Source: Paenibacillus alkaliterrae (GTDB lineage Bacteria > Bacillota > Bacilli > Paenibacillales > Paenibacillaceae). From it: a stretch of 64,000 bases of DNA. The stretch spans positions 1-64,000 of the forward strand of contig NZ_JAKGAP010000011.1 in assembly GCF_021532375.1 (NCBI RefSeq), written 5' to 3'. The first letter of the stretch is position 1; every line of letters starts with the position of its first letter. Shown here piece after piece: positions 43,311 to 52,091 of this stretch. A program made the translations under genes and the position numbers. The notes under the pieces are model-generated. The model made no database searches. It was not told where the DNA came from and was given only the letters and a program-made list of their open reading frames with translations.

Positions 43311-45953
43311 ATGACCGAACAAACCTCTGTGTTCTCGTTAGATGATCGGTCGATGGAGCAAATCGAACGGAAATTCCGCGAGAAACAGCATATCGCGCAG
43401 GCCAGAATAGGCGGACTGTTCGAAATATTCCGGGAGGAATTGACCGCAGAAGAGACGTGGGCGCTTAAATTTTTGTATGCGTATATGCCTTTGAATGATT
43501 TGGCCGATTACGACGGTCCTTTATTTCTGAGCCATGTCCGCCGAACGCTGGACATCCGCAAACGGGTGCCTTGGGGGAAGCGGGTTCCGGACCATCTGTT
43601 TTTGCATTTTGTGCTGCCTTACCGGGTAAATAGCGAAAATATCGAGGATTGCCGAGGTATCCTGTACGACGAACTGGCGGCTCGCACCGCGAATCTGTCC
43701 ATGGCGGAAGCGATTCTGGAGACGAACTATTGGTGCCACGAGAAGGCGGTTTACATTGGAAGCGATTTGCGGACGATCTCGCCGCTGACGATGATGAGAA
43801 CCGCGCGGGGCCGCTGCGGCGAAGAATCGACTCTTGCGGTCGCGGCGCTGCGCAGTCTGGGCATTCCTGCCCGGCAGTGCTATACGCCGCGCTGGGCCCA
43901 CTGCGACGATAACCATGCCTGGGTAGAAGCATGGGCGGATGGGCAATGGTATTTCATCGGCGCATGCGAACCGGAGCCGCGTCTGAACCTTGGATGGTTC
44001 AGTCCGCCCGCCCGGCGGGCGATGCTCATCAACACGCGGGTACCCGCGAACTACCCCGGGCCGGAGGACATTACGCTTGCCCACGAATGGTACACGGAGA
44101 TCAATCTGTTGGACGGTTACGCGCCCGCGCGAACGATCACGGTTGTTGTGAAAGACGGGAACGGGCGGCCGGTTGACGGCGCCCATGTACAATTCCAGCT
44201 GTACAATATGGCCGAATTAACGCCGATCGCCGCACTGCCGACGAACGAGCGGGGCGAAGCCTCGTTCAAGACAGGATTCGGCGATTTGGTAATCCGTGCG
44301 GTGCATGCAGGCGGGTGGGGGGAAGAGAAAATAACCGTTGCCGACGGTGAACGCTTCGAAATCGTTCTTAACCGGACGAAGCAGGAGGAAGGGACGGCAG
44401 ACTTTGATATGGTTCCGCCGCCGGAACGGGGAGACGACGCTTCCGATCCGGTATCCGGGAAGGAGATGGAGCGGCACAACGGCCGTATCGAAGAAGGGAC
44501 AAAGATCCGGAAAAGCTTCGAGGAGACCTTCGCCGACGAAGCGCAAGCGACGGATCTTGCCCGGATATTGGGCCTGCAGCCGGAGCGGGTATGGGACGTT
44601 CTGCGCAAAGCGCGCGGAAATAGCCGCGAAATGGCCGCTTTCCTGCAGGAACGGTCGCATGAATACGGAGAGTGGCCGCTCCGGCTGCTGGAAAGCTTGA
44701 ATGAGAAGGATTTGGCGGATACGTTCCGTGAAACGTTGGACGATCATCTGATCGCCTCCCTCTCTCAACGGAGGGATTATCCGGAGGATACCTTTGTCCG
44801 GTATATACTCTGTCCGCGCGTACAATATGAAATGATCGGACCGTACAAGCGTTTTTTCCAAGGCGAGTTCACCGATGCGGAATCCGCGTTGTTCAGAGCG
44901 AACCCGCCTGCTCTGGTCAGCCGGCTTGATAAGGAGTGGGAGATCAGGGAAGATCTGTCGCATTTGCAGGGCAAAGCGACGCCGCTTGGAACCTTCCGTT
45001 TGAAGAAGGGAGACCGTACCTCCTTCGCTATTATGTTCGTGGCGATCTGCCGCAGCATAGGAATCCCGGCGCGGCTGCACCCGAGCGAACGGAAGCCGCA
45101 ATATATGGCGGACAGCGGCTGGAAGGATGCGGTATTTGAGAATGGATCCGGGCGGCAGCCGGAACGGAAGGACAGCGGCAAGCTGCTATTGCTGCGGGAT
45201 ACCGAAACGGCGGCAGAAGCGCCGGCGGCCTCCTATTCCGAGAATGTCACGATTGCCCGGCTGGAGAACGGAAATTATAAAACGCTGATCTACCCGCACG
45301 GTAAATCCGATATGTATGATGAGCCGTTCGAAGTCGAGCAGGGATCTTACCGAATGACATCGGGCATACGTCTGAAAGACGGAACGGCGCTTGTACGCTT
45401 CACTTATTTTACGGTGTCTGCAGGCGAACTGACGCAGGTGCCGCTTACATTCCGCCAGGCTCCGCTTCACCTTCCGGTGCTTGGTTCCGTCGACCGGCGC
45501 AGCACGTTCACACTGCCGGACGGTGGCGATAAGACGCTGGGAGAGCTGGCCGGCACGAACGGAGCGATTATAGCTTGGATCGAACCGGAGCGGGAGCCGT
45601 CCAAGCATTTGATTCGTGAAATCCGTGAGCTTGCCGAGGCTCTTACGGCAAGCGGCGCGCCTGTCATTCTAGCGGTCGGTGACGATAAATCGACTGCAAC
45701 GTTCGATCTTTCCAGTTATCCGGGACTGCCGGCTGACACGATTATTGTTCGGGATTCCGGGTTTGCGTCGCTTCGGAGCTTCATGTCAGATTTCCCGGGC
45801 AATGAGGCGGGCTTCCCTCACGTTTTTGTGCTGGACGGACAAGATCAAATCCGTTACAAGGAATCCGGGTACAAGCTTGGAACAGGCAAGGAAGCGCTGC
45901 AGGTTTTTTGCGGGGTATGGCAGCAACAGACGGACAGGAGTGAAGCGAAATGA
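43311..45953 (+). CDS. large transglutaminase-fold protein with extra degenerate domains
   Basis: An 880-residue cytoplasmic protein (no signal peptide). Residues about 130-230 form a transglutaminase/peptide-N-glycanase core: Cys169 in RGRCGEESTLAVAALRSLGI, His202 in CDDNHAWVEAW and the third acidic residue shortly after. A beta-sandwich (about 260-350, VVVKDGNGRPVDGAHVQFQL) follows. Residues about 550-600 repeat the transglutaminase helix (TSFAIMFVAICRSIGIPARL), but the catalytic cysteine is replaced, so that copy looks dead. The C-terminal 150 residues resemble a peroxiredoxin/thioredoxin fold (STFTLPDGGDKTLGELAGTN, WIEPEREPSKH) without the CxxC cysteines. Possible role: cleaving glycan-peptide or amide bonds of an imported glycopeptide. 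Its stop overlaps the GH18 start. Confidence 0.75.
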   Translation: MTEQTSVFSLDDRSMEQIERKFREKQHIAQARIGGLFEIFREELTAEETWALKFLYAYMPLNDLADYDGPLFLSHVRRTLDIRKRVPWGKRVPDHLFLHFVLPYRVNSENIEDCRGILYDELAARTANLSMAEAILETNYWCHEKAVYIGSDLRTISPLTMMRTARGRCGEESTLAVAALRSLGIPARQCYTPRWAHCDDNHAWVEAWADGQWYFIGACEPEPRLNLGWFSPPARRAMLINTRVPANYPGPEDITLAHEWYTEINLLDGYAPARTITVVVKDGNGRPVDGAHVQFQLYNMAELTPIAALPTNERGEASFKTGFGDLVIRAVHAGGWGEEKITVADGERFEIVLNRTKQEEGTADFDMVPPPERGDDASDPVSGKEMERHNGRIEEGTKIRKSFEETFADEAQATDLARILGLQPERVWDVLRKARGNSREMAAFLQERSHEYGEWPLRLLESLNEKDLADTFRETLDDHLIASLSQRRDYPEDTFVRYILCPRVQYEMIGPYKRFFQGEFTDAESALFRANPPALVSRLDKEWEIREDLSHLQGKATPLGTFRLKKGDRTSFAIMFVAICRSIGIPARLHPSERKPQYMADSGWKDAVFENGSGRQPERKDSGKLLLLRDTETAAEAPAASYSENVTIARLENGNYKTLIYPHGKSDMYDEPFEVEQGSYRMTSGIRLKDGTALVRFTYFTVSAGELTQVPLTFRQAPLHLPVLGSVDRRSTFTLPDGGDKTLGELAGTNGAIIAWIEPEREPSKHLIREIRELAEALTASGAPVILAVGDDKSTATFDLSSYPGLPADTIIVRDSGFASLRSFMSDFPGNEAGFPHVFVLDGQDQIRYKESGYKLGTGKEALQVFCGVWQQQTDRSEAK

Positions 45954-46987
45954 TGACGAAGAAATATATTGTGGCGGGTTATGCCGTCGATTCCAAGCTT
46001 CCCGGCATGACCCGGGAAGACCTCTTGAAATTGACTCATCTGAATGTGGCGTTCGGCCATGTTCGGGAGGATGAGATCTGTACCGATCATATGAAGCATG
46101 TAGACGTACTGCGTGAGATCAAACGCAACCATCCCGATTTGAATGTGATGCTGTCCGTCGGAGGCTGGGGTGCGGGCGGATTTTCCGAAGCCGCTTCAAC
46201 CGAAGAGGGAAGGGGACGCATGGCCGAATCTGCGGTTCGTATTTTGACTGATTATCCGTTCGATGGCATCGATCTGGATTGGGAATATCCTTGTTATTCT
46301 GCAGCAGGCATTCAGTCTAGCGCTGACGATAAGACGAATTTCACGTTGCTTCTGAAGACGATGCGGGAAGCATTGGATCGTAAAAGCGGGCAGGATGGGA
46401 GACCTTATTTGCTTACAATCGCTGCGGGAGCCGATCAGTATTATGTAGACGGCACGGAAATGGACCTTGTGCAGCAGTATGTCGATTTTGTCCAAGTGAT
46501 GACCTACGATATGCGCGGAGGATTTCAAACATTGACGGGGCACCATACAAATCTGTACACGCCGTCAGGGGATTTGTTCCGCATTAGTACGGATTCTTCC
46601 ATCAACATGTTTATCCGGGCGGGAGTTCCTAAGGAGAAAATCGTAATCGGCGCGGCATTTTATTCGCGTATTTGGCAGCAGGTGCCCGACATTAATCGCG
46701 GTCTCCATCAGATGGCCGGGAGCACGGGAGGTTATGGGCCGGATTTCACCACCCTTGCGGCCGATTACATCGATAAAAACGGGTATACCCGTTTCTGGGA
46801 CGAGGAAGCCCGGGCTCCGTTCCTTTTTAACGGCAGCTCCCTCATATCTTACGAGGACGAAGAGTCGATCCGGCATAAATGCGACTATGTGAAGTCTAAT
46901 GAACTCGCGGGTATGATGTTCTGGGAGTACAGCTGCGACATGACCCATCGGCTGCTGAGCGCGATCTATCAAGGATTAGAAGAATAA
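45950..46987 (+). CDS. cytoplasmic GH18 glycosidase (chitinase/ENGase family)
   Basis: A 345-residue TIM-barrel enzyme. The catalytic DxxDxDxE motif is intact in FDGIDLDWEYPCYS (Glu112), with SVGGWGAGGFSEA before it and QVMTYDMRGG after it. GH18 enzymes use the substrate's N-acetyl group in catalysis, so the target must carry GlcNAc at the cleavage site: chito-oligosaccharide or the chitobiose core of an N-glycan. The absence of a signal peptide, and coupling (ATGA overlap) to the transglutaminase-like gene, indicate work on imported material inside the cell. Confidence 0.88.
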   Translation: MMTKKYIVAGYAVDSKLPGMTREDLLKLTHLNVAFGHVREDEICTDHMKHVDVLREIKRNHPDLNVMLSVGGWGAGGFSEAASTEEGRGRMAESAVRILTDYPFDGIDLDWEYPCYSAAGIQSSADDKTNFTLLLKTMREALDRKSGQDGRPYLLTIAAGADQYYVDGTEMDLVQQYVDFVQVMTYDMRGGFQTLTGHHTNLYTPSGDLFRISTDSSINMFIRAGVPKEKIVIGAAFYSRIWQQVPDINRGLHQMAGSTGGYGPDFTTLAADYIDKNGYTRFWDEEARAPFLFNGSSLISYEDEESIRHKCDYVKSNELAGMMFWEYSCDMTHRLLSAIYQGLEE

Positions 46988-47032
46988 CTAAGACGGGCAT
47001 AATAACGGCATGGCAAACTCACATGATTATAA

Positions 47033-47072
47033 AACCGTTAGCGGAGCTGCAACGTATACTCCTCTAACGGTT
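47033..47072 (-). terminator. terminator between GH18 and the drug exporter
   Basis: AACCGTTAG pairs with CTAACGGTT. On the minus strand it is followed by TTTTATAATC, fitting the end of the exporter gene. It may also stop GH18 transcripts. Confidence 0.65.
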
Positions 47073-47085
47073 CCATACCGATCAC

Positions 47086-48336
47086 TTAATTCTTTTCTAT
47101 ACGAATCTGTTGATGAATGGGCAAGGTCTTTTTCCGTATCATGAACGTATGGACTAAGACCGCGGATAAACTGCAGAAGGCAACAACCATTCCCATTGGG
47201 ACCGCTGTTTGGCTGCCATTAATACCAACTAATGGAGCCATCATACCGCCAATTGCAAACTGTATTAATCCTAGTAATGCAGAAGCGCTCCCCGCATTCT
47301 TGGATTGACTATTCATGGCCAAAGCCACTCCGCTCGAACTAATAAAACCGACGCTTGAAACAACCAGAAATAAAGCAATCAAAACAGGTACAAGTCCTGC
47401 GTCCATTAATGTAAAACTAAATAAGAGCACGCCGCCTGCGAGTAAGATACTTAGACCAATGACAAGAAACCGATTTTCTTCAACTCGACCAGCCAGTCTA
47501 CCCGTAATCTGCGATGCAATGATTAATCCCATCGCATTTACCGCAAAAATGATGCTATACACCTGTGGCGATACTTGAAAAATCTCTTGTAACACAAATG
47601 GCGAGCCTGAGATATACGCAAACATCGCTCCACTAGACAAGCCGACAGCTAACGCATAGCCTATAAACAAACGATCACTTGCTAACCCTTTAAATGTCGT
47701 TAACGTCTGGCTGAAACCGCCTTTTGACCGTCTTTCCTCTTGTAACGTTTCAGGAAAACGGAAGATGATCAAGGCTAGCATCAGCATACCTAAAACAAAA
47801 AGAGCCATAAAAATCCCGCGCCATGACACATAGTTTAGAAGTAATCCTCCAGCAACTGGAGCAAATATAGGAGCTGCTCCCATTATGAGAACTAACATCG
47901 AGAAAATTTTCGTCATCTCGGGCCCTGAGTACATGTCACGAACAGAAGCTCGTGAAATAACCATTCCTGCCGCTCCAGCAGCTCCTTGAATAAAACGTAA
48001 AAGAACAAGCATCCAAATCGATGGTGCAAACGCACATAGAATGGATGCAAATGCATACAAAGATAAAGCAATCATTAAAGGCTTCCGGCGGCCATGCACA
48101 TCACTAAGCGGACCAACAATGATTTGCCCGAACGCTAACCCAAGAAGACATGCGGTTAAACTAAGTTGAACGAGTGTCGTCGTTGTTCCTAAGCTGCTCG
48201 TCATCGCCGGAAATGCCGGCAAATACATATCAATGGTCAAAGGACCAAACGCAGATAAAGCACCTAATATGAATATAATGGCTAATCGACGAGACTTTTT
48301 ATCAACGCTCACGTCGAATTCCTTTGGTTTTTTCAT
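47086..48336 (-). CDS. Bcr/CflA-family multidrug MFS exporter
   Basis: A 416-residue, 12-helix proton-drug antiporter. The Bcr/CflA markers are LTIDMYLPAFPAM in helix 1, the motif GPLSDVHGRRKP after helix 2, RFIQGAAGAAGMVISRA in helix 4 and APVAGGLL in helix 5. Relatives export bicyclomycin, chloramphenicol and other compounds; the natural substrate is unknown. It is preceded by a MerR regulator gene on the same strand and has its own MerR-type promoter in the 64-base gap. Its base composition is more AT-rich than the flanking sugar genes, hinting at transfer. Confidence 0.88.
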   Translation of the reverse strand: MKKPKEFDVSVDKKSRRLAIIFILGALSAFGPLTIDMYLPAFPAMTSSLGTTTTLVQLSLTACLLGLAFGQIIVGPLSDVHGRRKPLMIALSLYAFASILCAFAPSIWMLVLLRFIQGAAGAAGMVISRASVRDMYSGPEMTKIFSMLVLIMGAAPIFAPVAGGLLLNYVSWRGIFMALFVLGMLMLALIIFRFPETLQEERRSKGGFSQTLTTFKGLASDRLFIGYALAVGLSSGAMFAYISGSPFVLQEIFQVSPQVYSIIFAVNAMGLIIASQITGRLAGRVEENRFLVIGLSILLAGGVLLFSFTLMDAGLVPVLIALFLVVSSVGFISSSGVALAMNSQSKNAGSASALLGLIQFAIGGMMAPLVGINGSQTAVPMGMVVAFCSLSAVLVHTFMIRKKTLPIHQQIRIEKN

Positions 48337-48369
48337 TTTTCCTCAACCCTCTCTTATCCATATGGCTTC

Positions 48370-48400
48370 ATGATAAAGGGTCCAGTTACTGGAGGGTCAA
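48370..48400 (-). promoter_or_regulatory. MerR-type promoter with 19-bp spacer and central dyad
   Basis: On the minus strand TTGACC (48395-48400) and TATCAT (48370-48375) are 19 bases apart, the over-long spacing used by MerR-activated promoters. The spacer holds a perfect dyad TCCAGT-A-ACTGGA. The MerR-family protein encoded just upstream would bind and twist the DNA when a drug is bound, switching on the exporter. Confidence 0.75.
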
Positions 48401-49225
48401 TTAGTGGATGGGTATTTGTATTTCAATTAAGTACTCTTCCGGATCATTCGTAATAAATCGATCAATGATCGTCCGTAAGATGAAATCGCCATTCGGATAA
48501 AAGTTTTCTTTTTCTAAAAAGTCTAAAACCATCTGATAATAGCGGCCTGCCTCTGTCGTATCCCCTCGGTAATAAATAGTAGCGTACTTTCCTTCCGGAA
48601 GCACGGATATCATTTCATGGCTAGTGTATAAATGATCTGCCTCCTCTAATAAAATAAAAATAGAATTATACTCGGAATAGTTCCCTTTTATGATGTCTGT
48701 AACCGAAAGAGTAAGTCCTACCTTTCCGATAATAATCGGTGAAACTTGGTGAAACTCCTTCTTTAACATTCTCAATGATAATTCTAATTCATATAGAGAG
48801 CGTATTTTGCCCATTACTTGAACGATGGTTCTTTTTGGTACGTTTTTCAAAATAGGTACTCCAATGTCCATCACATCGCGTGTACTTTCTATTTCTTTGA
48901 TCCTGCTTTCAAATCGTTGATTAATCCGCTCCAATTCCTTGATCTTTCGTTCAGTAAGCTGTTTATGGAATTTAAAAGCTTCTACTAACTCGTTAAGGTT
49001 TTTATTTGTAATTTGGTGTTTGATTTCCTTTAGAGGGACACCCAGCGTTTTTAAATAAAGGATAATGTCTAATTGCTCAAACTGTTCAATGGAGTAATAG
49101 CGATACTGGTTCTCTGCATCAACCTCAACCGGCTTAAACAAACCTATTTCGTCATAGTACCTTAACGTTTTGATGGGGATATGATGAAGCTTTGATAATT
49201 GGCCGATTGTGAATCTTTTTTTCAT
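48401..49225 (-). CDS. MerR-family drug-sensing regulator (BmrR/BltR-like)
   Basis: A 274-residue activator. The N-terminal winged helix reads FTIGQLSKLHHIPIKTLRYYDEIGLFKP, followed by a long dimerisation coiled coil (about 75-115, LTERKIKELERINQRFESRI). The C-terminal domain (about 125-274) is a GyrI-like multidrug-binding fold ending in YLIEIQIPI. This is the architecture of BmrR. Upstream of the exporter gene, with an elongated promoter between them, it is almost certainly the exporter's activator. Confidence 0.88.
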   Translation of the reverse strand: MKKRFTIGQLSKLHHIPIKTLRYYDEIGLFKPVEVDAENQYRYYSIEQFEQLDIILYLKTLGVPLKEIKHQITNKNLNELVEAFKFHKQLTERKIKELERINQRFESRIKEIESTRDVMDIGVPILKNVPKRTIVQVMGKIRSLYELELSLRMLKKEFHQVSPIIIGKVGLTLSVTDIIKGNYSEYNSIFILLEEADHLYTSHEMISVLPEGKYATIYYRGDTTEAGRYYQMVLDFLEKENFYPNGDFILRTIIDRFITNDPEEYLIEIQIPIH

Positions 49226-49289
49226 ATTAACACCCGTTTGTTGGATTTATTTTGATTGTATCGTTTTAAGTATATCATACACGACAAAA

Positions 49290-49306
49290 GCCGCCTTTCA
49301 GGCGGC
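49290..49306 (-). terminator. short GC hairpin with T-run upstream of the MerR gene
   Basis: GCCGCC-TTTCA-GGCGGC. On the minus strand it is followed by TTTTG, terminator-like. It may insulate the MerR gene from antisense transcription coming from the MarR-type gene region. Confidence 0.4.
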
Positions 49307-49384
49307 CCTTGGTCAACTCTTTAAATAATCGCCACCTTTAAGATAATTTTGAAGCATTAGCATCGTTAAAGCAACAATAAGCAG

Positions 49385-49427
49385 TTGACAAAGACCGGTG
49401 AATGTATTATCTTAAATTTAAGATAAT
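49385..49427 (+). promoter_or_regulatory. MhqR-type promoter/operator of mhqR
   Basis: TTGACA (49385-49390), a 17-base spacer and TATCTT (49408-49413). The -10 lies inside a 22-bp perfect palindrome (49406-49427) with core ATCTTAAATTTAAGAT. This fits the B. subtilis MhqR operator pattern (ATCT-N8-AGAT). The MarR-type protein encoded just downstream would repress its own gene here. Confidence 0.7.
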
Positions 49428-49469
49428 TGATTTTAAGATATCGGAGGCAAGCAGAGGGGAGTGATAAAC

Positions 49470-49916
49470 GTGGCAGACAAGGCGCAAAATGATTCATTGG
49501 ATCTCTTTATCGCGCTGTCCAGAGCCAGCCAGTGGGTGAATGCTCATGCCGATCGCGATATACGCAAGAATGGCTTGAACCGGACCGAATTCGGCGTGCT
49601 GGAGCTGTTGTATCACAAGGGACCACAGCCTTTGCAGCAAATTGGCGAGAAGGTGCTGATGAGCAGCGGGAATATTACGTATGTGGTCGATAAGCTCGAG
49701 AAGAAGCAGATGGTAAGGCGCAGAGCTTCAACGGAGGATAGGCGGCTCATTTATGCAGAGCTTACCGAGCAGGGCAAGCGGTTTGTTGAAGAAGTATTTC
49801 CTGCACATACGAGCACGATCGAGAGCGCAGTGAGCGGACTATCGCCGGAAGAGAAGCGGTTAGCGAGCGGGCTGTTAAAGAAGCTGGGGAAATTTGCGCA
49901 GGAGCATTACAAGTAG
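49470..49916 (+). CDS. mhqR: MarR-family regulator MhqR
   Basis: A 148-residue repressor with a MarR winged-helix: LNRTEFGVLELLYHKGPQPL, the recognition helix IGEKVLMSSGNITYVVDKLE and the wing RRASTEDRRLIYAELTEQG. MhqR proteins sense quinones and other electrophiles and de-repress detoxification genes. The GTG at 49470 is preferred because AGGGGAG lies 8 bases before it; the GTG three codons earlier overlaps that site. The genes that follow (DoxX, dioxygenase, hydrolase, flavin reductase) are the known kind of MhqR target. Confidence 0.8.
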   Translation: MADKAQNDSLDLFIALSRASQWVNAHADRDIRKNGLNRTEFGVLELLYHKGPQPLQQIGEKVLMSSGNITYVVDKLEKKQMVRRRASTEDRRLIYAELTEQGKRFVEEVFPAHTSTIESAVSGLSPEEKRLASGLLKKLGKFAQEHYK

Positions 49917-49955
49917 CCTTGCGGCTGTGTAAATCCGCTCCGCTGGCGGTCAGAT

Positions 49956-49994
49956 TTGACCGTCTGTGCTTGTCAATTATCTTAATTTAAAGAT
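49956..49994 (+). promoter_or_regulatory. MhqR-type promoter/operator of the detoxification operon
   Basis: TTGACC (49956-49961), a 16-base spacer and TATCTT (49978-49983). The -10 overlaps ATCTTAATTTAAAGAT (49979-49994), an imperfect version of the palindrome before mhqR. Promoter/operator geometry is nearly the same at both sites. Confidence 0.65.
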
Positions 49995-50037
49995 TCTCTT
50001 AATTGTAATATAAAACATAAAAATGGAGGAATTAAAA

Positions 50038-50439
50038 ATGAGCATCGCATTGGGTTTATTGATCGTTCGGTTAGTTGTCGGGTTGTTGTTCGCAGGGCAT
50101 GGCGCACAGAAGCTGTTTGGCTGGTTTGGCGGCTATGGGCCAAAAGGGACCGGGGGCTGGTTGGAGTCGATCGGCGTTAAGCCCGGGGTGGCGATGGCTG
50201 TCGTTGCGGGATTGATGGAGCTTATCGGCGGGCTGCTGTTCGCAGCGGGACTGCTCACGCCAATTGCCGCAGGTTTAATTGTCATGACGATGCTGGTCGC
50301 CATCGTAAAGGTACACGGCCAGAACGGGCTGTGGTCTACCGCTAACGGCTATGAATACAATCTCGTGCTGACAGCCATTGCTATAGGAGTGGCGTTAACG
50401 GGTGCCGGAGCATATTCAATTGATGCACTTTTGGGGTAA
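50038..50439 (+). CDS. mhqP: DoxX-family membrane protein (MhqP-like)
   Basis: A 133-residue protein with four membrane helices and the DoxX pattern: LLIVRLVVGLLFAGHGAQKL, a GWFGGYGPKGTGGWLESIG loop and VVAGLMELIGGLLFAAGLLTP. GGAGG lies 8 bases before the ATG at 50038; five earlier codons overlap the ribosome site. DoxX proteins act with redox detoxification, and the B. subtilis relative MhqP is induced by quinones together with MhqO. The precise role is unknown. Confidence 0.8.
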   Translation: MSIALGLLIVRLVVGLLFAGHGAQKLFGWFGGYGPKGTGGWLESIGVKPGVAMAVVAGLMELIGGLLFAAGLLTPIAAGLIVMTMLVAIVKVHGQNGLWSTANGYEYNLVLTAIAIGVALTGAGAYSIDALLG

Positions 50440-50497
50440 ATAATAAAAAGTTAGTTACAATACTTTTCATACTAATATAAAATAGGGAGTGGACGTT

Positions 50498-51448
50498 ATG
50501 ACGACGCAAACCGCGGGTATTCATCATATAACGGCTTTTGTGAGAAATGCGCAGCAAACGGCTGATTTCTACGCGGGCGTACTTGGCCTTCGTTTAATTA
50601 AGAAGACGATTAATTTTGACGCGCCAGAGGTTTATCATTTGTACTTCGGAAACGAGATAGGAAGCCCAGGCACTATCATTACGTTCTTCCCTTGGGAAAA
50701 TTCGCGGAAAGGACGGATTGGCGGCGGGCAGGTTGGCGTGACGACGTATGTCGTTCCCGCTGATGCGTTCGATTTTTGGAAAGAGCGGCTGGCGAAGCTG
50801 AAAGTTGCGGCCGAGGTAACGGAAAGATTCGGCGAGCGGTATTTAGCGTTTGCCGATCCGGACGGCTTGAAGCTCGAGCTCGTTGCCCGCGCCGAAGGTC
50901 CGGCGAGCAAGTGGGCGTTCGGCGGAGTTCCGGCGAGCAAAGCGATCAAGGGATTTGGCGGCGCGATTCTCTACAGCACGTCTCCTGACAAAACGGCAGA
51001 TTTATTGGCGAATGTGATGGGACTCAAGAAAGTCGGACAGGAAGGCGCTTATGCCAGGTACAAAGCGACGGGAGATTTGGGCAATTTGATCGATGTCAAC
51101 ACAGCGGCAATGGAGCCGGGCCACGGCGGTTCCGGTACGGTCCACCACATTGCTTGGCGGGCAAAGGACGACGAGGAGCATGCGTTTTGGAGAAGCCTTG
51201 TTGCCGGCAACGGCTTCCAGCCTACGCCGATCGTCGACAGGCAATACTTTAACGCGATCTATTTCCGCGAGGAAGGCGGCATTTTATTCGAAATCGCGAC
51301 CGATCCGCCAGGCTTTGCCCGCGATGAAGAGCCGGATAAGCTGGGCGGGAAGCTGATGCTTCCCGAATGGTTTGAACCGCATCGCACGCAAATTGAGCAG
51401 TTGTTATCGCCTTTTGAGGTGAGAATATTGGAGGAGGATAAAGGATGA
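50498..51448 (+). CDS. mhqO: ring-cleaving dioxygenase (MhqO-like)
   Basis: A 316-residue protein of two vicinal-oxygen-chelate domains. The first starts GIHHITAFVRNAQQTADFYA and the second contains TVHHIAWRAKDDEEHAFW. Metal ligands are the paired histidines and the glutamate in ILFEIATD. It would open the ring of hydroquinones or catechols, lowering the toxic quinone load. The ATG at 50498 has AGGGAG 8 bases upstream. It overlaps the hydrolase gene by 4 bases. Confidence 0.85.
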   Translation: MTTQTAGIHHITAFVRNAQQTADFYAGVLGLRLIKKTINFDAPEVYHLYFGNEIGSPGTIITFFPWENSRKGRIGGGQVGVTTYVVPADAFDFWKERLAKLKVAAEVTERFGERYLAFADPDGLKLELVARAEGPASKWAFGGVPASKAIKGFGGAILYSTSPDKTADLLANVMGLKKVGQEGAYARYKATGDLGNLIDVNTAAMEPGHGGSGTVHHIAWRAKDDEEHAFWRSLVAGNGFQPTPIVDRQYFNAIYFREEGGILFEIATDPPGFARDEEPDKLGGKLMLPEWFEPHRTQIEQLLSPFEVRILEEDKG

Positions 51449-52050
51449 AGCATCTATTTAAACAAGGGACGGATGTAAATGCTCCGGTGCTGCTTCTATT
51501 GCACGGAACGGGAGGCACGGAGCGGGATTTGCTGCCGCTTGCAGAACGTATATCGCCGGCTTCGTCCGTACTGAGCGTAAGGGGAAATGTGCTCGAGAAC
51601 GGGATGCCGCGTTATTTCCGCAGGCTGGCTGAGGGTGTATTTGATCTGGAGGATCTGGTTTTCCGCACCAAGGAGCTCTATGATTTTCTGGACAGCGCGG
51701 CAGAGGAATATGGCTTTGACCGCGGCAACCTAATCGCGATCGGTTATTCCAACGGAGCAAACATAGCGGGCAGCCTGTTGTTTCACTACAAAGGGACGCT
51801 GCGCGGAGCGATATTGCATCACCCGATGGTACCGATTCGCGGAGTAGAGCTGCCGGATATGAGCGGTATGCCTTGCTTCATCGGCGCAGGCTCGAATGAT
51901 CCGCTCTGCACGCCGCAGGAAACGGAGGAGCTTGAGCGTTTGTTAAGCGCCGCGGGCGCCGACGTTAAGGTGCATTGGGAGCAATATGGCCATCAATTAA
52001 CCAGCTCCGAGGTTGCGGCGGCGGAAGCATGGTATAACGAAACGTTTTAA
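51445..52050 (+). CDS. mhqD: alpha/beta hydrolase (MhqD-like carboxylesterase)
   Basis: A 201-residue hydrolase with an HGTGGTERD oxyanion-hole loop, nucleophile elbow IGYSNGAN, aspartate in GSNDPLCTP and histidine in YGHQLTS. It is the size and pattern of the phospholipase/carboxylesterase family to which MhqD belongs. Translationally coupled to the dioxygenase (ATGA). It may hydrolyse ring-cleavage products or quinone adducts; the substrate is unproven. Confidence 0.82.
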   Translation: MKHLFKQGTDVNAPVLLLLHGTGGTERDLLPLAERISPASSVLSVRGNVLENGMPRYFRRLAEGVFDLEDLVFRTKELYDFLDSAAEEYGFDRGNLIAIGYSNGANIAGSLLFHYKGTLRGAILHHPMVPIRGVELPDMSGMPCFIGAGSNDPLCTPQETEELERLLSAAGADVKVHWEQYGHQLTSSEVAAAEAWYNETF

Positions 52051-52091
52051 TTCAGGGTTAAAGTGTAGGAGAAGGGATAGGAGGTGCAAGC

